From: Clostridiales bacterium
GTDB taxonomy: Bacteria; Actinomycetota; Coriobacteriia; Anaerosomatales; SLCP01
Assembly: GCA_018333995.1 (NCBI GenBank)
Contig: JAGXSG010000031.1
Coordinates: 1-64,000, forward strand
Reading direction: 5' to 3'
DNA: 64,000 bases
Each line of letters begins with the position of its first letter. Positions within the stretch are counted from its first letter, which is position 1. The notes below the pieces were generated by a model, which searched no databases, was not told where the DNA came from, and was given only the letters and a program-made list of their open reading frames with translations. The position numbers were made by a program, and so were the translations under genes. Positions 43,943 through 53,160 of the stretch are shown one piece after another.

Positions 43943-45532
43943 ATCGCGACACCCAGTGTAGCCCGTTCGACCGCCATCATGTCCGCCTCGACCGCGCTTT
44001 CGCGAGTGACAGGCTTCATTCGCACGTGGGCGATCGCGTACGCGCTCGGCGTGACAGCGCTCGCGGCGTCGTACAGCGTGGCCAACAACATCCCCAACAT
44101 GCTCTACGAACTCGTCGCGGGAGGCGTGATTTCGTCACTGTTCATTCCCGTCTTCCTCGAGCGCATGACCAAAGCCGGCCGGGAAGACGCGTGGCGGTTT
44201 GCTTCCTCACTCTTTAACCTCACGGTCCTCGCGCTCGCCGCCGTGTCCATCCTTGGAACGATGTTCGCGGCAGAAGTCGTCCGCACTCAAACATTCCGGG
44301 TCGCACCTGAGGAAGCAGCGCTTGCGACCGCGTTTTTCCGCTTCTTCGCGATCCAAGTGCTCGCATACGGAGCGGGAGCGGTCATCCAGGGGCTCCTCAA
44401 CGCGCAACGCCTCTTCTTGTGGCCAGCGCTCGGTCCCGTGTTCAACAACGTGGTCGTGATCGTGACATTGCTCGGCGTGTACGTCCCGCTCTACCCGCGC
44501 GACCCGGATCTCGCGTTCGTTGCGCTCGCCATCGGTACGACCCTCGGCGTGTTCGTGCAGTTTGGGGTGCAACTGCCAAGCCTCATCAAAGCGGGGGTGC
44601 GCTACACGGCAACGATCGACTTCTCGCACCCCGGAATGCGCGCGATAGGCAAGATGGCGCTTCCGGCCATCGTCTACGTGATCACCAACGTCGTCGCGGT
44701 CTCGTTTCGCCACGCGTTCGCGTTTGAGGTATCGCCGGCGGGACCGGCGACGCTGATGTACGCGTGGATGTTCTACCAGTTGCCATACGGGATCTTCGCC
44801 GTCGCGCTCGCCACCGCCATATTTACCGAACTCTCCGAGAGCGCGGGACGCGAGGAGTGGGAGCGGTTCCGCGAGCGGTTCCGTGCCGGCATGCGCACGA
44901 CAGCGCTCATCATCATCCCGATGGCCGCAATGCTCATTGCGCTCTCAGGGCCCCTCATCACGCTCTACAGGGCAGGACGCTTTACCTCGGCAGACATCCC
45001 TGTCGTAGCCGAGGTGCTCGTGTGGTGGGCAGCCGGCTTGTTCTTCTTTGCCGGATTCATGTTCGTTCTCAAAACGTTCTACTCGCTAAAGGACACCCGC
45101 ACACCCGCGATCACCAACCTTGTGCTCACGGGCGTTCAAATCGGCCTGTACGCGGTCCTCGCCGGCGGTGTCACGGGTTGGGCCGGTCTCGGTCTGATAG
45201 GGATTCCCATCGCCGACGGCATCTTCTTCGCCATAAGTCTCGCCGTGTTGCTGTTCATCTTGCGCTCGAGGGTCGGCGGGCTCGAGATGCGATCCACGGT
45301 CTGGCACATCGCGCGCGTCACCATCGCCGCGATCCTCGGCGCTGCGTGCGCATACCTACTGGCAAGCGCGATCGGCAACCCGGACAGCCGCCCCATTGTA
45401 GCGGCGCTCGCTGTCATCAGCGCCGGTGTGGCCGGACTCGGCGTCACTTACACGCTCGCGTGGCTCATGCGCGTCCATGAGGTAGCGACCGGCGTGCGCC
45501 TCGTACGCAAGCTCGTCACTCGCGGCAGCTGA
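43943..45532 (+). CDS. murJ: MurJ-type lipid II flippase
   Basis: MurJ carries lipid II across the membrane. About 14 membrane helices are visible, with ALSRVTGFIRTWAIAYALG, SYSVANNIPNMLYELVAGGVISSLFIPVF and FYSLKDTRTPAITNLVLTG. The start is unresolved. The frame is open from GTG 43814, but a -10 at 43877 and GAGGAG at 43931 suggest translation later. ATC 43943 is six bases after GAGGAG, whereas the first ATG (43979) has no ribosome site and would remove residues matching the conserved first helix. I therefore give 43943, a rare and unproven codon. It converges on recN with six bases between stops. Confidence 0.9.
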   Translation: MATPSVARSTAIMSASTALSRVTGFIRTWAIAYALGVTALAASYSVANNIPNMLYELVAGGVISSLFIPVFLERMTKAGREDAWRFASSLFNLTVLALAAVSILGTMFAAEVVRTQTFRVAPEEAALATAFFRFFAIQVLAYGAGAVIQGLLNAQRLFLWPALGPVFNNVVVIVTLLGVYVPLYPRDPDLAFVALAIGTTLGVFVQFGVQLPSLIKAGVRYTATIDFSHPGMRAIGKMALPAIVYVITNVVAVSFRHAFAFEVSPAGPATLMYAWMFYQLPYGIFAVALATAIFTELSESAGREEWERFRERFRAGMRTTALIIIPMAAMLIALSGPLITLYRAGRFTSADIPVVAEVLVWWAAGLFFFAGFMFVLKTFYSLKDTRTPAITNLVLTGVQIGLYAVLAGGVTGWAGLGLIGIPIADGIFFAISLAVLLFILRSRVGGLEMRSTVWHIARVTIAAILGAACAYLLASAIGNPDSRPIVAALAVISAGVAGLGVTYTLAWLMRVHEVATGVRLVRKLVTRGS

Positions 45533-45538
45533 CCGCGT

Positions 45539-47176
45539 TTACGCCACCCCTCGCACTTCCCGCGCCTGGCCGAGAAGCTCTTCGGCGTGAGCGCGAGACG
45601 TCTTGCCGTCTTCACCCGAGAGCATCCGGGCGATCTCAGCGATGCGCGCATCCCCCGTGACCGGCTCGACGCGCGTGACCGTACGGTCGTCCGACTCCTC
45701 TTTCCGGACGACGAGGTGATGGTCGGCGAACGCGGCCACCTGGGCCAGGTGAGTCACGACGAGCACCTGATGATTCGCGGCAAGACGAGCGAGCCGCGAT
45801 CCCACGGCAAGCGCTGTGGCGCCGCCGATACCCGCGTCGACCTCATCGAACACGAGGACGGGCACGTCATCAGCGTCGCCGAGCACCCCTTTGAGCGCGA
45901 GCATGACCCGTGAGAGTTCGCCGCCTGACGCGATCCTGGCGAGCGGCCGGGGTGTGTCCCCGCGGGCAGGCGCGAACAGGAACTCGATCCGTTGCGGGCC
46001 GTCCGGACCCCACGACTCGAACGGTCTGTCCTCCATGCCAACAGCGAATCTCGCACCGGCCATGTTGAGCTCGGCGACAGAAGCCGCAAGCTTCTCGGTG
46101 AACACCGGTACGTGAGCCGCGCGAGCCGCGGCGAGCGCCATGGCCGCAGCCTCCAGCCCCTCGCGTGTCTGTGACACACGCTCCCGGGATTGGGCTAGCC
46201 CACCTTCTCCCTCATCGAGCATCGCGAGCCGTGTAAGAGCATCGTCGCGTGCCGCTCGTACCTCAACGAGAGTGGGGCCGTACTTCTTCATCAGGCCCGC
46301 TAGCGCTGCTCGGCGGGACTGCACCGCGTCGAGCACAGCAGGGTCATGCTCGATGCCATCTGCGTACCTCATGAGCTCGAGGCCGAGATCGTCACACTCG
46401 GCGATCAGCGCTCCGAGCCTATCGGTGTGCGTGTCGAGGGCGGGATCGAGACCCGACACGCGCTGGAGCGCCGCGTACGCAGCGGAAAGCGAGTCAGACG
46501 CGCCCTCCTCCCCCCGTAGCGCCTCGCGGGCTGTCGCGCACGCCGCCGAGAGGCGATCGGCGTGCATGAGTCCGGGCAGCCGGGCTGCGAGCTCGTCGTC
46601 TTCACCGTCCGCCGGATCGACCGCGTCGATCTCATCGGCCACGAATCTCAGGTAGCTCGCGGCCTTGAGCGTCTCGGCGACCTGTGCCTCGAGGGTCTCG
46701 TACTCCCTGACCGCGGCAAGATAGGCCTCTCGCGCCTCCCGGTACTCGTCGCGGGTCCGCAGTGTGTCCGGGCCCGCGGCGCGATCGAGGTATCCGGCGT
46801 GTCGCGCGACGCGCAGAAGCGACTGGTGCTCGTGTTGTCCATGCAAGTCCACGTGGTGTCCGAGTGATTCGGCGAGTGCGCCAACAGTGGCCATCTGCCC
46901 GTCTATGACGCACCGCGAGCGCCCATCAGCAGCCACGCGCCTGCGTGCCACGATCTCGCGGCCATCCACCACGAAACGTCCCTCGACAAGGGCTTCCGCC
47001 GCGCCCTCGCGAACCATACCCGAGTCCGCACGCTCTCCCACAAGCAACTTGAGCGCGCCGAGGAGCGCGGTCTTACCCGCACCAGTCTCACCGGTAAGAA
47101 CCGTCATCCCGGGAGAGAACTCGATCCATGCTTCGTCGATAGACGCTAAACCGGCCACGTGCACTTCCTCGAGCAT
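45539..47176 (-). CDS. recN: RecN, SMC-like DNA repair ATPase
   Basis: RecN helps double-strand-break repair. The 545-residue protein has an N-terminal P-loop LTGETGAGKTALLGAL, a long central coiled coil (about 155-350) with its turn, and a C-terminal half with ASGGELSRVMLALK (ABC signature) and VLVFDEVDAGIGG (Walker B). ATG 47176 overlaps the nadK stop; the GTG one codon before it is too close to GGGGG. It is the last gene of the long minus-strand run. Confidence 0.96.
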   Translation of the reverse strand: MLEEVHVAGLASIDEAWIEFSPGMTVLTGETGAGKTALLGALKLLVGERADSGMVREGAAEALVEGRFVVDGREIVARRRVAADGRSRCVIDGQMATVGALAESLGHHVDLHGQHEHQSLLRVARHAGYLDRAAGPDTLRTRDEYREAREAYLAAVREYETLEAQVAETLKAASYLRFVADEIDAVDPADGEDDELAARLPGLMHADRLSAACATAREALRGEEGASDSLSAAYAALQRVSGLDPALDTHTDRLGALIAECDDLGLELMRYADGIEHDPAVLDAVQSRRAALAGLMKKYGPTLVEVRAARDDALTRLAMLDEGEGGLAQSRERVSQTREGLEAAAMALAAARAAHVPVFTEKLAASVAELNMAGARFAVGMEDRPFESWGPDGPQRIEFLFAPARGDTPRPLARIASGGELSRVMLALKGVLGDADDVPVLVFDEVDAGIGGATALAVGSRLARLAANHQVLVVTHLAQVAAFADHHLVVRKEESDDRTVTRVEPVTGDARIAEIARMLSGEDGKTSRAHAEELLGQAREVRGVA

Positions 47177-48027
47177 CACGGACCCCCGAGGAACTCCGCG
47201 GCAACGACACCAAAGAAGTCGCGGCCGTCGAGCTTCACTATCAACACGTCATGCGCGCCTCGCACTATCGAGACCGCGCCGATGTCACTGTCGCACGGCA
47301 TGAGTACGCCGTCGATCGCCACACGCGCCTCTCGGGTGGCCGTATCGTAGAGAACGAGCTCGACGTGGTCGCTAGCGCTCACCACGAGCGGACGGCTGCG
47401 CACCGTGTGCGGCGCCACCGGGACGACAACGGCGCACGCGACCTCAGGAGAGACGATCGGCCCGCCAGCGGAGAGTGCGTACGCGGTGGAGCCGGTGGAC
47501 GTGGCGACCACGACTCCGTCACAGCGCACGCGGGCCATCTGAGATCCGTTCACCGCGATCCCAACGTCTATTACGCGAAGGTCGGAGCCTCGACCCAAGA
47601 ACACCTCATTCAGCGCACGGTACGTGCCCGCTTCCCGGCCATCCACGCGTACCGTCGCTTCGAGTGTTCCCCGCCTCTCGATTCGCCCCTCGCCCGCAAG
47701 CGCGGCCTCTACCGATTCCATCAGCATCTCGGCGCGCGCACCGGCAAGGAACCCAAGCCTGCCGAGGTTCACGCCGAGAACCGGCACCTCCATCGTGCCG
47801 AGAAGGTGAACCGCTTTCAGAATGGTTCCGTCGCCGCCGAGCGCGACGACGAGTGACGGCGCCCCGACGTCTGAGCGCTCAACACCGTGCGCCCCCAGAT
47901 CACACGCAACGGCATCGTCTGTGACCAGAAGCGGAACCGCACCGGAGCGCGTGAGCCACGCCGCAAGCTCACGCGCGGCGTTGACTGCGGCTGTGTTAGC
48001 AATGTTTGGAACCACGAGTACCCGCAT
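47176..48027 (-). CDS. nadK: NAD kinase
   Basis: NadK phosphorylates NAD to NADP. The 283-residue protein has the catalytic GGDGTILKAV (about 63-72), the NAD-binding LNEVFLGRG and STGSTAYALSAGGPIV, and VSASDHVELVL near the C terminus. It sits four bases after tlyA and overlaps recN by two or three bases. In the Bacillus order the argR-type regulator lies near here; instead nadK takes that place, as in several actinobacteria and clostridia. Confidence 0.96.
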   Translation of the reverse strand: MRVLVVPNIANTAAVNAARELAAWLTRSGAVPLLVTDDAVACDLGAHGVERSDVGAPSLVVALGGDGTILKAVHLLGTMEVPVLGVNLGRLGFLAGARAEMLMESVEAALAGEGRIERRGTLEATVRVDGREAGTYRALNEVFLGRGSDLRVIDVGIAVNGSQMARVRCDGVVVATSTGSTAYALSAGGPIVSPEVACAVVVPVAPHTVRSRPLVVSASDHVELVLYDTATREARVAIDGVLMPCDSDIGAVSIVRGAHDVLIVKLDGRDFFGVVAAEFLGGP

Positions 48028-48030
48028 CGG

Positions 48031-48825
48031 TCACACTCCCAACTCATGATGCGCGCTTGAAACGATGGCCGCGATGTCGGCGGTTGCAGGCTCTCCGTCG
48101 CGTCCGGCCCACAACCAGAACTCAATGTTACCGTTCGGGCCCTTCAGGGGCGACCACGTCAATCCGCGCACCACGAGCCCCTCTCTCCTAGCCGCCTGTG
48201 TCGCCGCTTCGAGCACCTCTGCGTGAATCGACGGATCGCGTACCACACCCCTTTTTCCCACTCGGCCCTTACCGGCATCGAACTGAGGTTTGACCAGCGC
48301 GAGCAGTTGACCACGATCGCCGAGCAACCCAACCACATGCGGCATCACCTTGGGAAGCCCGATAAACGACACATCGACCACCGCGAGGTCGAACGGCGCG
48401 CCGATAGCGGCCGCATCGACGCTTCGGATGTTTGTGCGCTCAAACACCGTCACGCGGCTGTCAGTGCGAAGCGACCACGCGAGCTGACCGTACCCCACGT
48501 CAACAGCGGCGACCGTGGAGGCGCCACGCTGAAGCAAACAGTCGGTGAATCCGCCCGTCGACGCCCCGACATCCACCGCACGCACACCGGTCACATCGAT
48601 CCCAAAAACTTCGAGGGCGCCAACAAGCTTCTCCCCTCCCCGAGAAACAAACCGGGGAGCGCTCGTGACCTCGATTGGCGCGTCAGGATCGACCCGCTCG
48701 CCGGCCTTGGTCACCAACTGGCCATCGACCCGAACCTCACCGGCCATCACAGCCGCGCGGGCGCGCTCGCGCGAGGCAAAAATGCCTCGCTCAGCGAGGA
48801 GCGTGTCTACTCGGCGTCGTGCCAT
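48031..48825 (-). CDS. tlyA: TlyA-type rRNA 2'-O-methyltransferase
   Basis: TlyA methylates 2'-O of C1409 in 16S and C1920 in 23S rRNA. The 264-residue protein has an N-terminal S4 domain (RRVDTLLAERGIFASRERARA) and an FtsJ-like methyltransferase with VDVGASTGGFTDCLLQRGA (SAM loop), VDVGYGQLAW and LVKPQFDAGKGRVGKRGVV. The RNA positions are taken from characterised relatives. Its start lies 35 bases inside the end of dxs. The S4-plus-RrmJ layout is also shared with the YqxC family of Firmicutes. Confidence 0.94.
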   Translation of the reverse strand: MARRRVDTLLAERGIFASRERARAAVMAGEVRVDGQLVTKAGERVDPDAPIEVTSAPRFVSRGGEKLVGALEVFGIDVTGVRAVDVGASTGGFTDCLLQRGASTVAAVDVGYGQLAWSLRTDSRVTVFERTNIRSVDAAAIGAPFDLAVVDVSFIGLPKVMPHVVGLLGDRGQLLALVKPQFDAGKGRVGKRGVVRDPSIHAEVLEAATQAARREGLVVRGLTWSPLKGPNGNIEFWLWAGRDGEPATADIAAIVSSAHHELGV

Positions 48826-50752
48826 GGGTCACTGCCTCATCTCGCGTATGCGCTGTGAGCGCTGACTCCCCGAGCCGTCCATCCGCAAGCCTCCCAAGAA
48901 CCGCTGCGCGTATCCCCTCGGGGGTCAAGCCTACCTCGGCGAGAAGCGTGCCCATCGCGCCGTGAGTTACAAAACAATCCGGTACCGCCAGACGCATGAC
49001 AGGAACGTCAATCGCGAGATCTGAAAGTCCCTCAAGCACCGCCGACCCCACTCCGCCAACTCCTGTGTTCTCCTCGATCGTCACGAGCAACGGATGCGTT
49101 GCCGCAACGTCGCTCACCGTCTCAAGATCGATCGGCTTGGCCCAGCGCAAGTTGACTACGGTTGCCGCCACACCATCAGTCGCGAGCAGATCAGCGGCGG
49201 CCTCGGCCGCGCCCGTCATCCGTCCGATCGCAAGCAGGGCGACATCGCTGCCGCGCCTGCGCACCTGGGCTCGTCCGACCTCGAACACCTCGGGTTCGCT
49301 GGGAAGCGGCACACCTGTTCCGGTGCCACGAGGATAGCGGATGGCGACCGGGCCGCGCGCCGCAAGCGCGGTTCGCAACATGCAGACGAGCTCCGCCTCA
49401 TCTGCAGGCGCCAGTACGAGCAGGTTGGGCACGGACCGCAGGTACGTCAGGTCGAACACGCCATGGTGGGTCGGCCCGTCCTCTCCAACAAGTCCCGCGC
49501 GATCAAGACAGAAAACGACGTGCAGGTCTTGAAGCGCTACGTCCATGATCAGCTGGTCGTAGGCGCGCTGCATGAACGTCGAGTAGATCGCCACAACCGG
49601 CAAACGCCCGCCAACCGCGAGCCCGGCCGCAAGACCTACCGCGTGCTGCTCCGCAATGCCAACATCGAAGAAGCGTTCCGGGAAACGCGCGGCAAACGCG
49701 TCGAGACCCGTGCCTGACGGCATCGCCGCAGTGATCGCTACCACGCGCTCATCGCGCTCGCCCTCGGCAACAAGCGCTCTGCTAAAGGCCTCAGTGTAGG
49801 AGATCGGACCGGCAGAGCCGTTGACCTTGCCGGTCTCGACTACAAACGGGCTGATGCCGTGGAAGGTGTCGGGTTTGTCCTCGGCGTGCGTGTAACCGGC
49901 GCCCTTGCGGGTGACAGCATGGATGATCACCGGTCCGTCGACCTTCACCGCCCGCCGGACGGCCGACTCGACCGCGTCGATGTCATGGCCGTCGATGGGT
50001 CCGACGTACTTCAAACCAAGCTCTTCGAAGAGCATCCCAGGAACAAGCAACTGCTTGACCGACTCTTTCGCCGCCTCGCCCGCAGCCACCATCGCAGCTC
50101 CGATGCGGGTGCGAGCCAGCGCGGATTCGACGTCGTCACGGAGGCGATTGTAGCGAGGATCGAGGCGCACGCGCGCAAGGTAACTCGCAAGAGCGCCCAC
50201 GTTTTGCGCAATCGACATCTCGTTGTCGTTCAAAATGATGACGAGACGCGTGCCCAAGTGGCCGATGTGGTTGAGCGCCTCAAACGCCATCCCCCCGGTC
50301 ATCGAACCGTCTCCGATGACAGCGCACACCGTCGCGTCAACGGCCGCCGCATCGCGCGCCAGGGCCATCCCCAACGCGACCGAGAGCGAGTTTGACGCGT
50401 GGCCGGTATCAAACGAGTCGAACTCGCTTTCCGCTCGTTTCGGAAACCCGCACACCCCGCCGTACTGACGCAACGTCTCGAAATGCTCCAACCTGCCGGT
50501 GAGCAGCTTGTGGACGTAGGACTGATGACCGACATCCCACACGATCGCATCCGTGGGACATTTCAGAGCACGGTGCAAGCCGATCGTGAGTTCAACAACA
50601 CCGAGATTGGGCGCGAGATGCCCCCCTGTTTTGGCGACAGTCGAGACAAGGGTTTCGCGAATCTCACGCGCAAGTACCGCAAGCTCCTCTGCCGAGAGGC
50701 CCGCAAGATCACACGGAGCCGAAATCGTCTCCAGGATGCGCTGATCGCTCAA
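48791..50752 (-). CDS. dxs: 1-deoxy-D-xylulose-5-phosphate synthase
   Basis: Dxs joins pyruvate and glyceraldehyde-3-phosphate, the first step of the MEP isoprenoid route. The protein has GGHLAPNLGVVELTIGLH, the thiamine-binding VIGDGSMTGGMAFEALNHIG, the DRAGLVGEDGPTHHG pyrimidine domain motif and VGIAEQHAVGLAAGLA. The frame extends 31 codons upstream over xseB, but TTG 50752, 11 bases after GGAG, gives SDQRILETISAPCDLAGLSAEE, the normal N terminus; length is 653. MEP-pathway use supports the undecaprenyl-phosphate supply for the wall genes. Confidence 0.95.
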   Translation of the reverse strand: MSDQRILETISAPCDLAGLSAEELAVLAREIRETLVSTVAKTGGHLAPNLGVVELTIGLHRALKCPTDAIVWDVGHQSYVHKLLTGRLEHFETLRQYGGVCGFPKRAESEFDSFDTGHASNSLSVALGMALARDAAAVDATVCAVIGDGSMTGGMAFEALNHIGHLGTRLVIILNDNEMSIAQNVGALASYLARVRLDPRYNRLRDDVESALARTRIGAAMVAAGEAAKESVKQLLVPGMLFEELGLKYVGPIDGHDIDAVESAVRRAVKVDGPVIIHAVTRKGAGYTHAEDKPDTFHGISPFVVETGKVNGSAGPISYTEAFSRALVAEGERDERVVAITAAMPSGTGLDAFAARFPERFFDVGIAEQHAVGLAAGLAVGGRLPVVAIYSTFMQRAYDQLIMDVALQDLHVVFCLDRAGLVGEDGPTHHGVFDLTYLRSVPNLLVLAPADEAELVCMLRTALAARGPVAIRYPRGTGTGVPLPSEPEVFEVGRAQVRRRGSDVALLAIGRMTGAAEAAADLLATDGVAATVVNLRWAKPIDLETVSDVAATHPLLVTIEENTGVGGVGSAVLEGLSDLAIDVPVMRLAVPDCFVTHGAMGTLLAEVGLTPEGIRAAVLGRLADGRLGESALTAHTRDEAVTHGTTPSRHAPR

Positions 50753-50771
50753 CGATCGGTCATCTCCAAGG

Positions 50772-50975
50772 TCACGATGGTTCCTCTTCGCGCGGCTCGG
50801 CGACGGAACGCCACTCCGTGTGATCCGAGAGCTCCGTACAGACATTAGCCAACCGCACGCCCTCCTCGAGCAGATCGAGGCTCTTCTCGAGCGAGCAGTC
50901 CTTCTTGCGGACCTGGACGACGATCTCCTCGAGACGCGTCCGCGCCTGCGCGAACGTATACCGCTCGTCAGCCAC
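50772..50975 (-). CDS. xseB: Exonuclease VII small subunit
   Basis: This 67-residue helical protein matches XseB, with FAQARTRLEEIVVQVRKKDCSLEKSLDLLEEGVRLANVC. GTG 50975 lies six bases after GGAGG; the frame's earlier start lies inside nusB. XseB needs the large subunit XseA, which is normally the gene before it, but here nusB directly precedes it and no xseA is in the window. A role in DNA trimming is expected only if xseA exists elsewhere. Confidence 0.88.
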   Translation of the reverse strand: MADERYTFAQARTRLEEIVVQVRKKDCSLEKSLDLLEEGVRLANVCTELSDHTEWRSVAEPREEEPS

Positions 50976-51432
50976 CGAGATCCTCCACTCTCTGTTCACC
51001 AGGATCAACGGCGCGCTCGGCAATCTTGCCGAGAACCCCGTTCACAAAGCGCGATGAGTCCTCTCCGCCGTAGACTTTCGCCATCTCGACAGCCTCGTTG
51101 ATCGAGACCGAGGCCGGGATCGACTCGCAGAAAAGTATCTCATACGTCGCGAGACGCAAGATGTTGCGATCAACAAACGGCATCCGCGACACGACCCAAT
51201 GCTTCGACGTCGCTCCAAGCGCTGAGTCGATCTCGGAAAGGTGCTCTGCGGTACCCAGTGCGAGCTCCTTGCAGAACTCGGACGGCTCACCATCCTCGCG
51301 GCTGTACGTACCTGAATCGAAAATGTCCGCGACCTCGGACCCGGTGACATCACTCTGGTACAAAATCTGGAGCGCCTGTCGCCGACCCCTGCTCCGCTCC
51401 TGCATCCTGCCGGCCGGCCCGTCGGATCCCAT
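50968..51432 (-). CDS. nusB: NusB transcription antitermination factor
   Basis: NusB with NusE binds boxA RNA and helps rRNA transcription. The all-helical protein has RRQALQILYQSDVTG, VVSRMPFVDRNILRLATYEILF and PASVSINEAVEMAKVYGGEDSSRFVNGVLGKIA, all family markers. I use ATG 51432; the GTG at 51441 overlaps the asp23 stop and is equally possible, and a third ATG exists 15 codons downstream. Length is about 154. It lies in the asp23-nusB-xseB order known from Gram-positives. Confidence 0.94.
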   Translation of the reverse strand: MGSDGPAGRMQERSRGRRQALQILYQSDVTGSEVADIFDSGTYSREDGEPSEFCKELALGTAEHLSEIDSALGATSKHWVVSRMPFVDRNILRLATYEILFCESIPASVSINEAVEMAKVYGGEDSSRFVNGVLGKIAERAVDPGEQRVEDLGG

Positions 51433-51437
51433 CGATA

Positions 51438-51779
51438 TCACTGGGGGAACTCGATACCGTCCACGTAGACATCGACCGAGTCAACCTTGGTTCCCACCTG
51501 GCTGCGGATCGAGTCGGCGACCGCTTCCTGAACGGTGCGAGCCACGGTATGGATCGGCATGCCGTAACGCACGGTGATATGCACACTGACAGTGACCGCG
51601 CCGTCCTCTGCCGAGGAGACCTCGACGGCCTTGCCGGCCGCTCGATTCACGAGTCCGCCAAGGCCTTGCCCACTCGACGCGAACGCGACGCCTTCTACCT
51701 GGTTGACCGCCAGGGTGATGATCGTGTCGAGTACTGAAGGGGCGATCGTGAGCCCCGGTAGGCGGATCTCTTCACTCAT
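51438..51779 (-). CDS. Asp23/Gls24-family protein (YqhY type)
   Basis: The 113-residue protein has the Asp23 fold: [60 protein letters not shown] and [13 protein letters not shown]. Family members are envelope-stress or membrane-associated proteins; YqhY of Bacillus is tied to acetyl-CoA carboxylase balance. Here it overlaps accC by four bases at its start and nusB at its end, the same neighbourhood as yqhY. The function remains uncertain. Confidence 0.9.
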   Translation of the reverse strand: MSEEIRLPGLTIAPSVLDTIITLAVNQVEGVAFASSGQGLGGLVNRAAGKAVEVSSAEDGAVTVSVHITVRYGMPIHTVARTVQEAVADSIRSQVGTKVDSVDVYVDGIEFPQ

Positions 51780-53155
51780 CGGCCCTTCTCGCCCCTTCCA
51801 GCACAGATCAGATCGGACATGTGCGTGTCAACAAAGTCAGTATAGACCTCGCCGCTCCTAAACGCCTCGGTCTCGATGACCGCCTGGTGAAAGGGGACCG
51901 TCGTGGGAATGCCGACGACGATGAACTCATCGAGTGCGCGACGGGCACGCGCTATCGCCTCGGCTCGCGTCTCTCCCCACACTATCAGCTTCGCAAGCAG
52001 CGAGTCGTAGTGCGGCGGAACACGATATCCCGAGTAAAGGTGGCTGTCGAAGCGCACACCAAAACCTCCAGGCGGGTTGAACACGGTTACGAGGCCAGGG
52101 GTGGGACGGAAGTCGTGCTCGGGATCCTCTGCGTTTATGCGAAACTCGATGGCGTGCCCGCGCATGACGATGTCATCCTGACGGGCGTGTTTCATCGGCT
52201 CGCCAGCGGCGATGCGTATCTGCTCTTTTATGATGTCGACGCCGGTGATCTGCTCAGTCACCGGATGCTCGACTTGCACGCGCGTATTCATCTCCATGAA
52301 GTAGAACTCGCCGTCCGTGTCGAGGAGGAACTCGACCGTGCCCGCGTTTACGTAATCAACAGCGCGCACGGCCGTGAGGGCGGCCTGACCCATGCGTTCA
52401 CGAAGTTCCGGGTTAAGAGCCGGGCTCGGCGCCTCTTCGATGAGCTTCTGGTGGCGCCTTTGCACCGAGCAGTCGCGCTCGAACAGGTAGACGGCGTTGC
52501 CGTGGGTATCAGCGAGGACCTGAATCTCGATGTGCCGCGGCCGCTTCAGGTACTTCTCGATGTAGACGGTGTCATCCCCAAATGCCGCCGCAGCCTCGTT
52601 CTTGGCGGCAATCAGGTTCTTCTCGAGCTCTCCTGCGTTCTCCGCGACGCGCATGCCCTTGCCGCCGCCACCCGCGGACGCCTTGATAAGCACAGGGAAG
52701 CCGACCTTCTCGGAGAACGCGAGGGCCTCTTCAGGCGTGTCCACCGCGCCGTCGGAACCGGGCACGCACGGTACGCCAGCCGCCGCCATCGTCTCGCGGG
52801 CGACCGACTTGTCGCCCATTTTCTCTATGGATTCAGGCGCTGGACCGATAAACGTAAGACCGCTGTCAGCAACCGCACGGGCGAACCGTGCGTTTTCAGC
52901 GAGGAAGCCGTATCCGGGGTGAATCGCTTCAGCGCCCGTGGTCAGCGCGGCCGATATGATGTTGGGCATGTTGAGGTAACTGGATACCGAAGGCGCCGGG
53001 CCGATACACACCGACTCATCGGCCATGCGGGCGTGCAGACAGTCACGGTCGGCCTCCGAGTAGACCGCGACCGTCACAACACCCATCTCCTTGCACGCCC
53101 GGATGACACGCAGCGCGACTTCGCCTCGGTTGGCTATGAGGATCTTGGAGAACAT
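51776..53155 (-). CDS. accC: Biotin carboxylase subunit
   Basis: AccC loads CO2 onto biotin using ATP and bicarbonate. The 459-residue protein begins [22 protein letters not shown], has [15 protein letters not shown] (ATP-grasp loop), [20 protein letters not shown] and [21 protein letters not shown]. The open frame extends 47 codons into the preceding gene, but ATG 53155 is the true fold start, five bases after its stop. Paired with the carboxyltransferase-biotin-carrier fusion upstream, it would form a two-subunit pyruvate carboxylase, or serve acetyl-CoA carboxylase if other subunits exist elsewhere. Confidence 0.95.
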   Translation of the reverse strand: MFSKILIANRGEVALRVIRACKEMGVVTVAVYSEADRDCLHARMADESVCIGPAPSVSSYLNMPNIISAALTTGAEAIHPGYGFLAENARFARAVADSGLTFIGPAPESIEKMGDKSVARETMAAAGVPCVPGSDGAVDTPEEALAFSEKVGFPVLIKASAGGGGKGMRVAENAGELEKNLIAAKNEAAAAFGDDTVYIEKYLKRPRHIEIQVLADTHGNAVYLFERDCSVQRRHQKLIEEAPSPALNPELRERMGQAALTAVRAVDYVNAGTVEFLLDTDGEFYFMEMNTRVQVEHPVTEQITGVDIIKEQIRIAAGEPMKHARQDDIVMRGHAIEFRINAEDPEHDFRPTPGLVTVFNPPGGFGVRFDSHLYSGYRVPPHYDSLLAKLIVWGETRAEAIARARRALDEFIVVGIPTTVPFHQAVIETEAFRSGEVYTDFVDTHMSDLICAGRGEKGR

Positions 53156-53160
53156 CTCCG

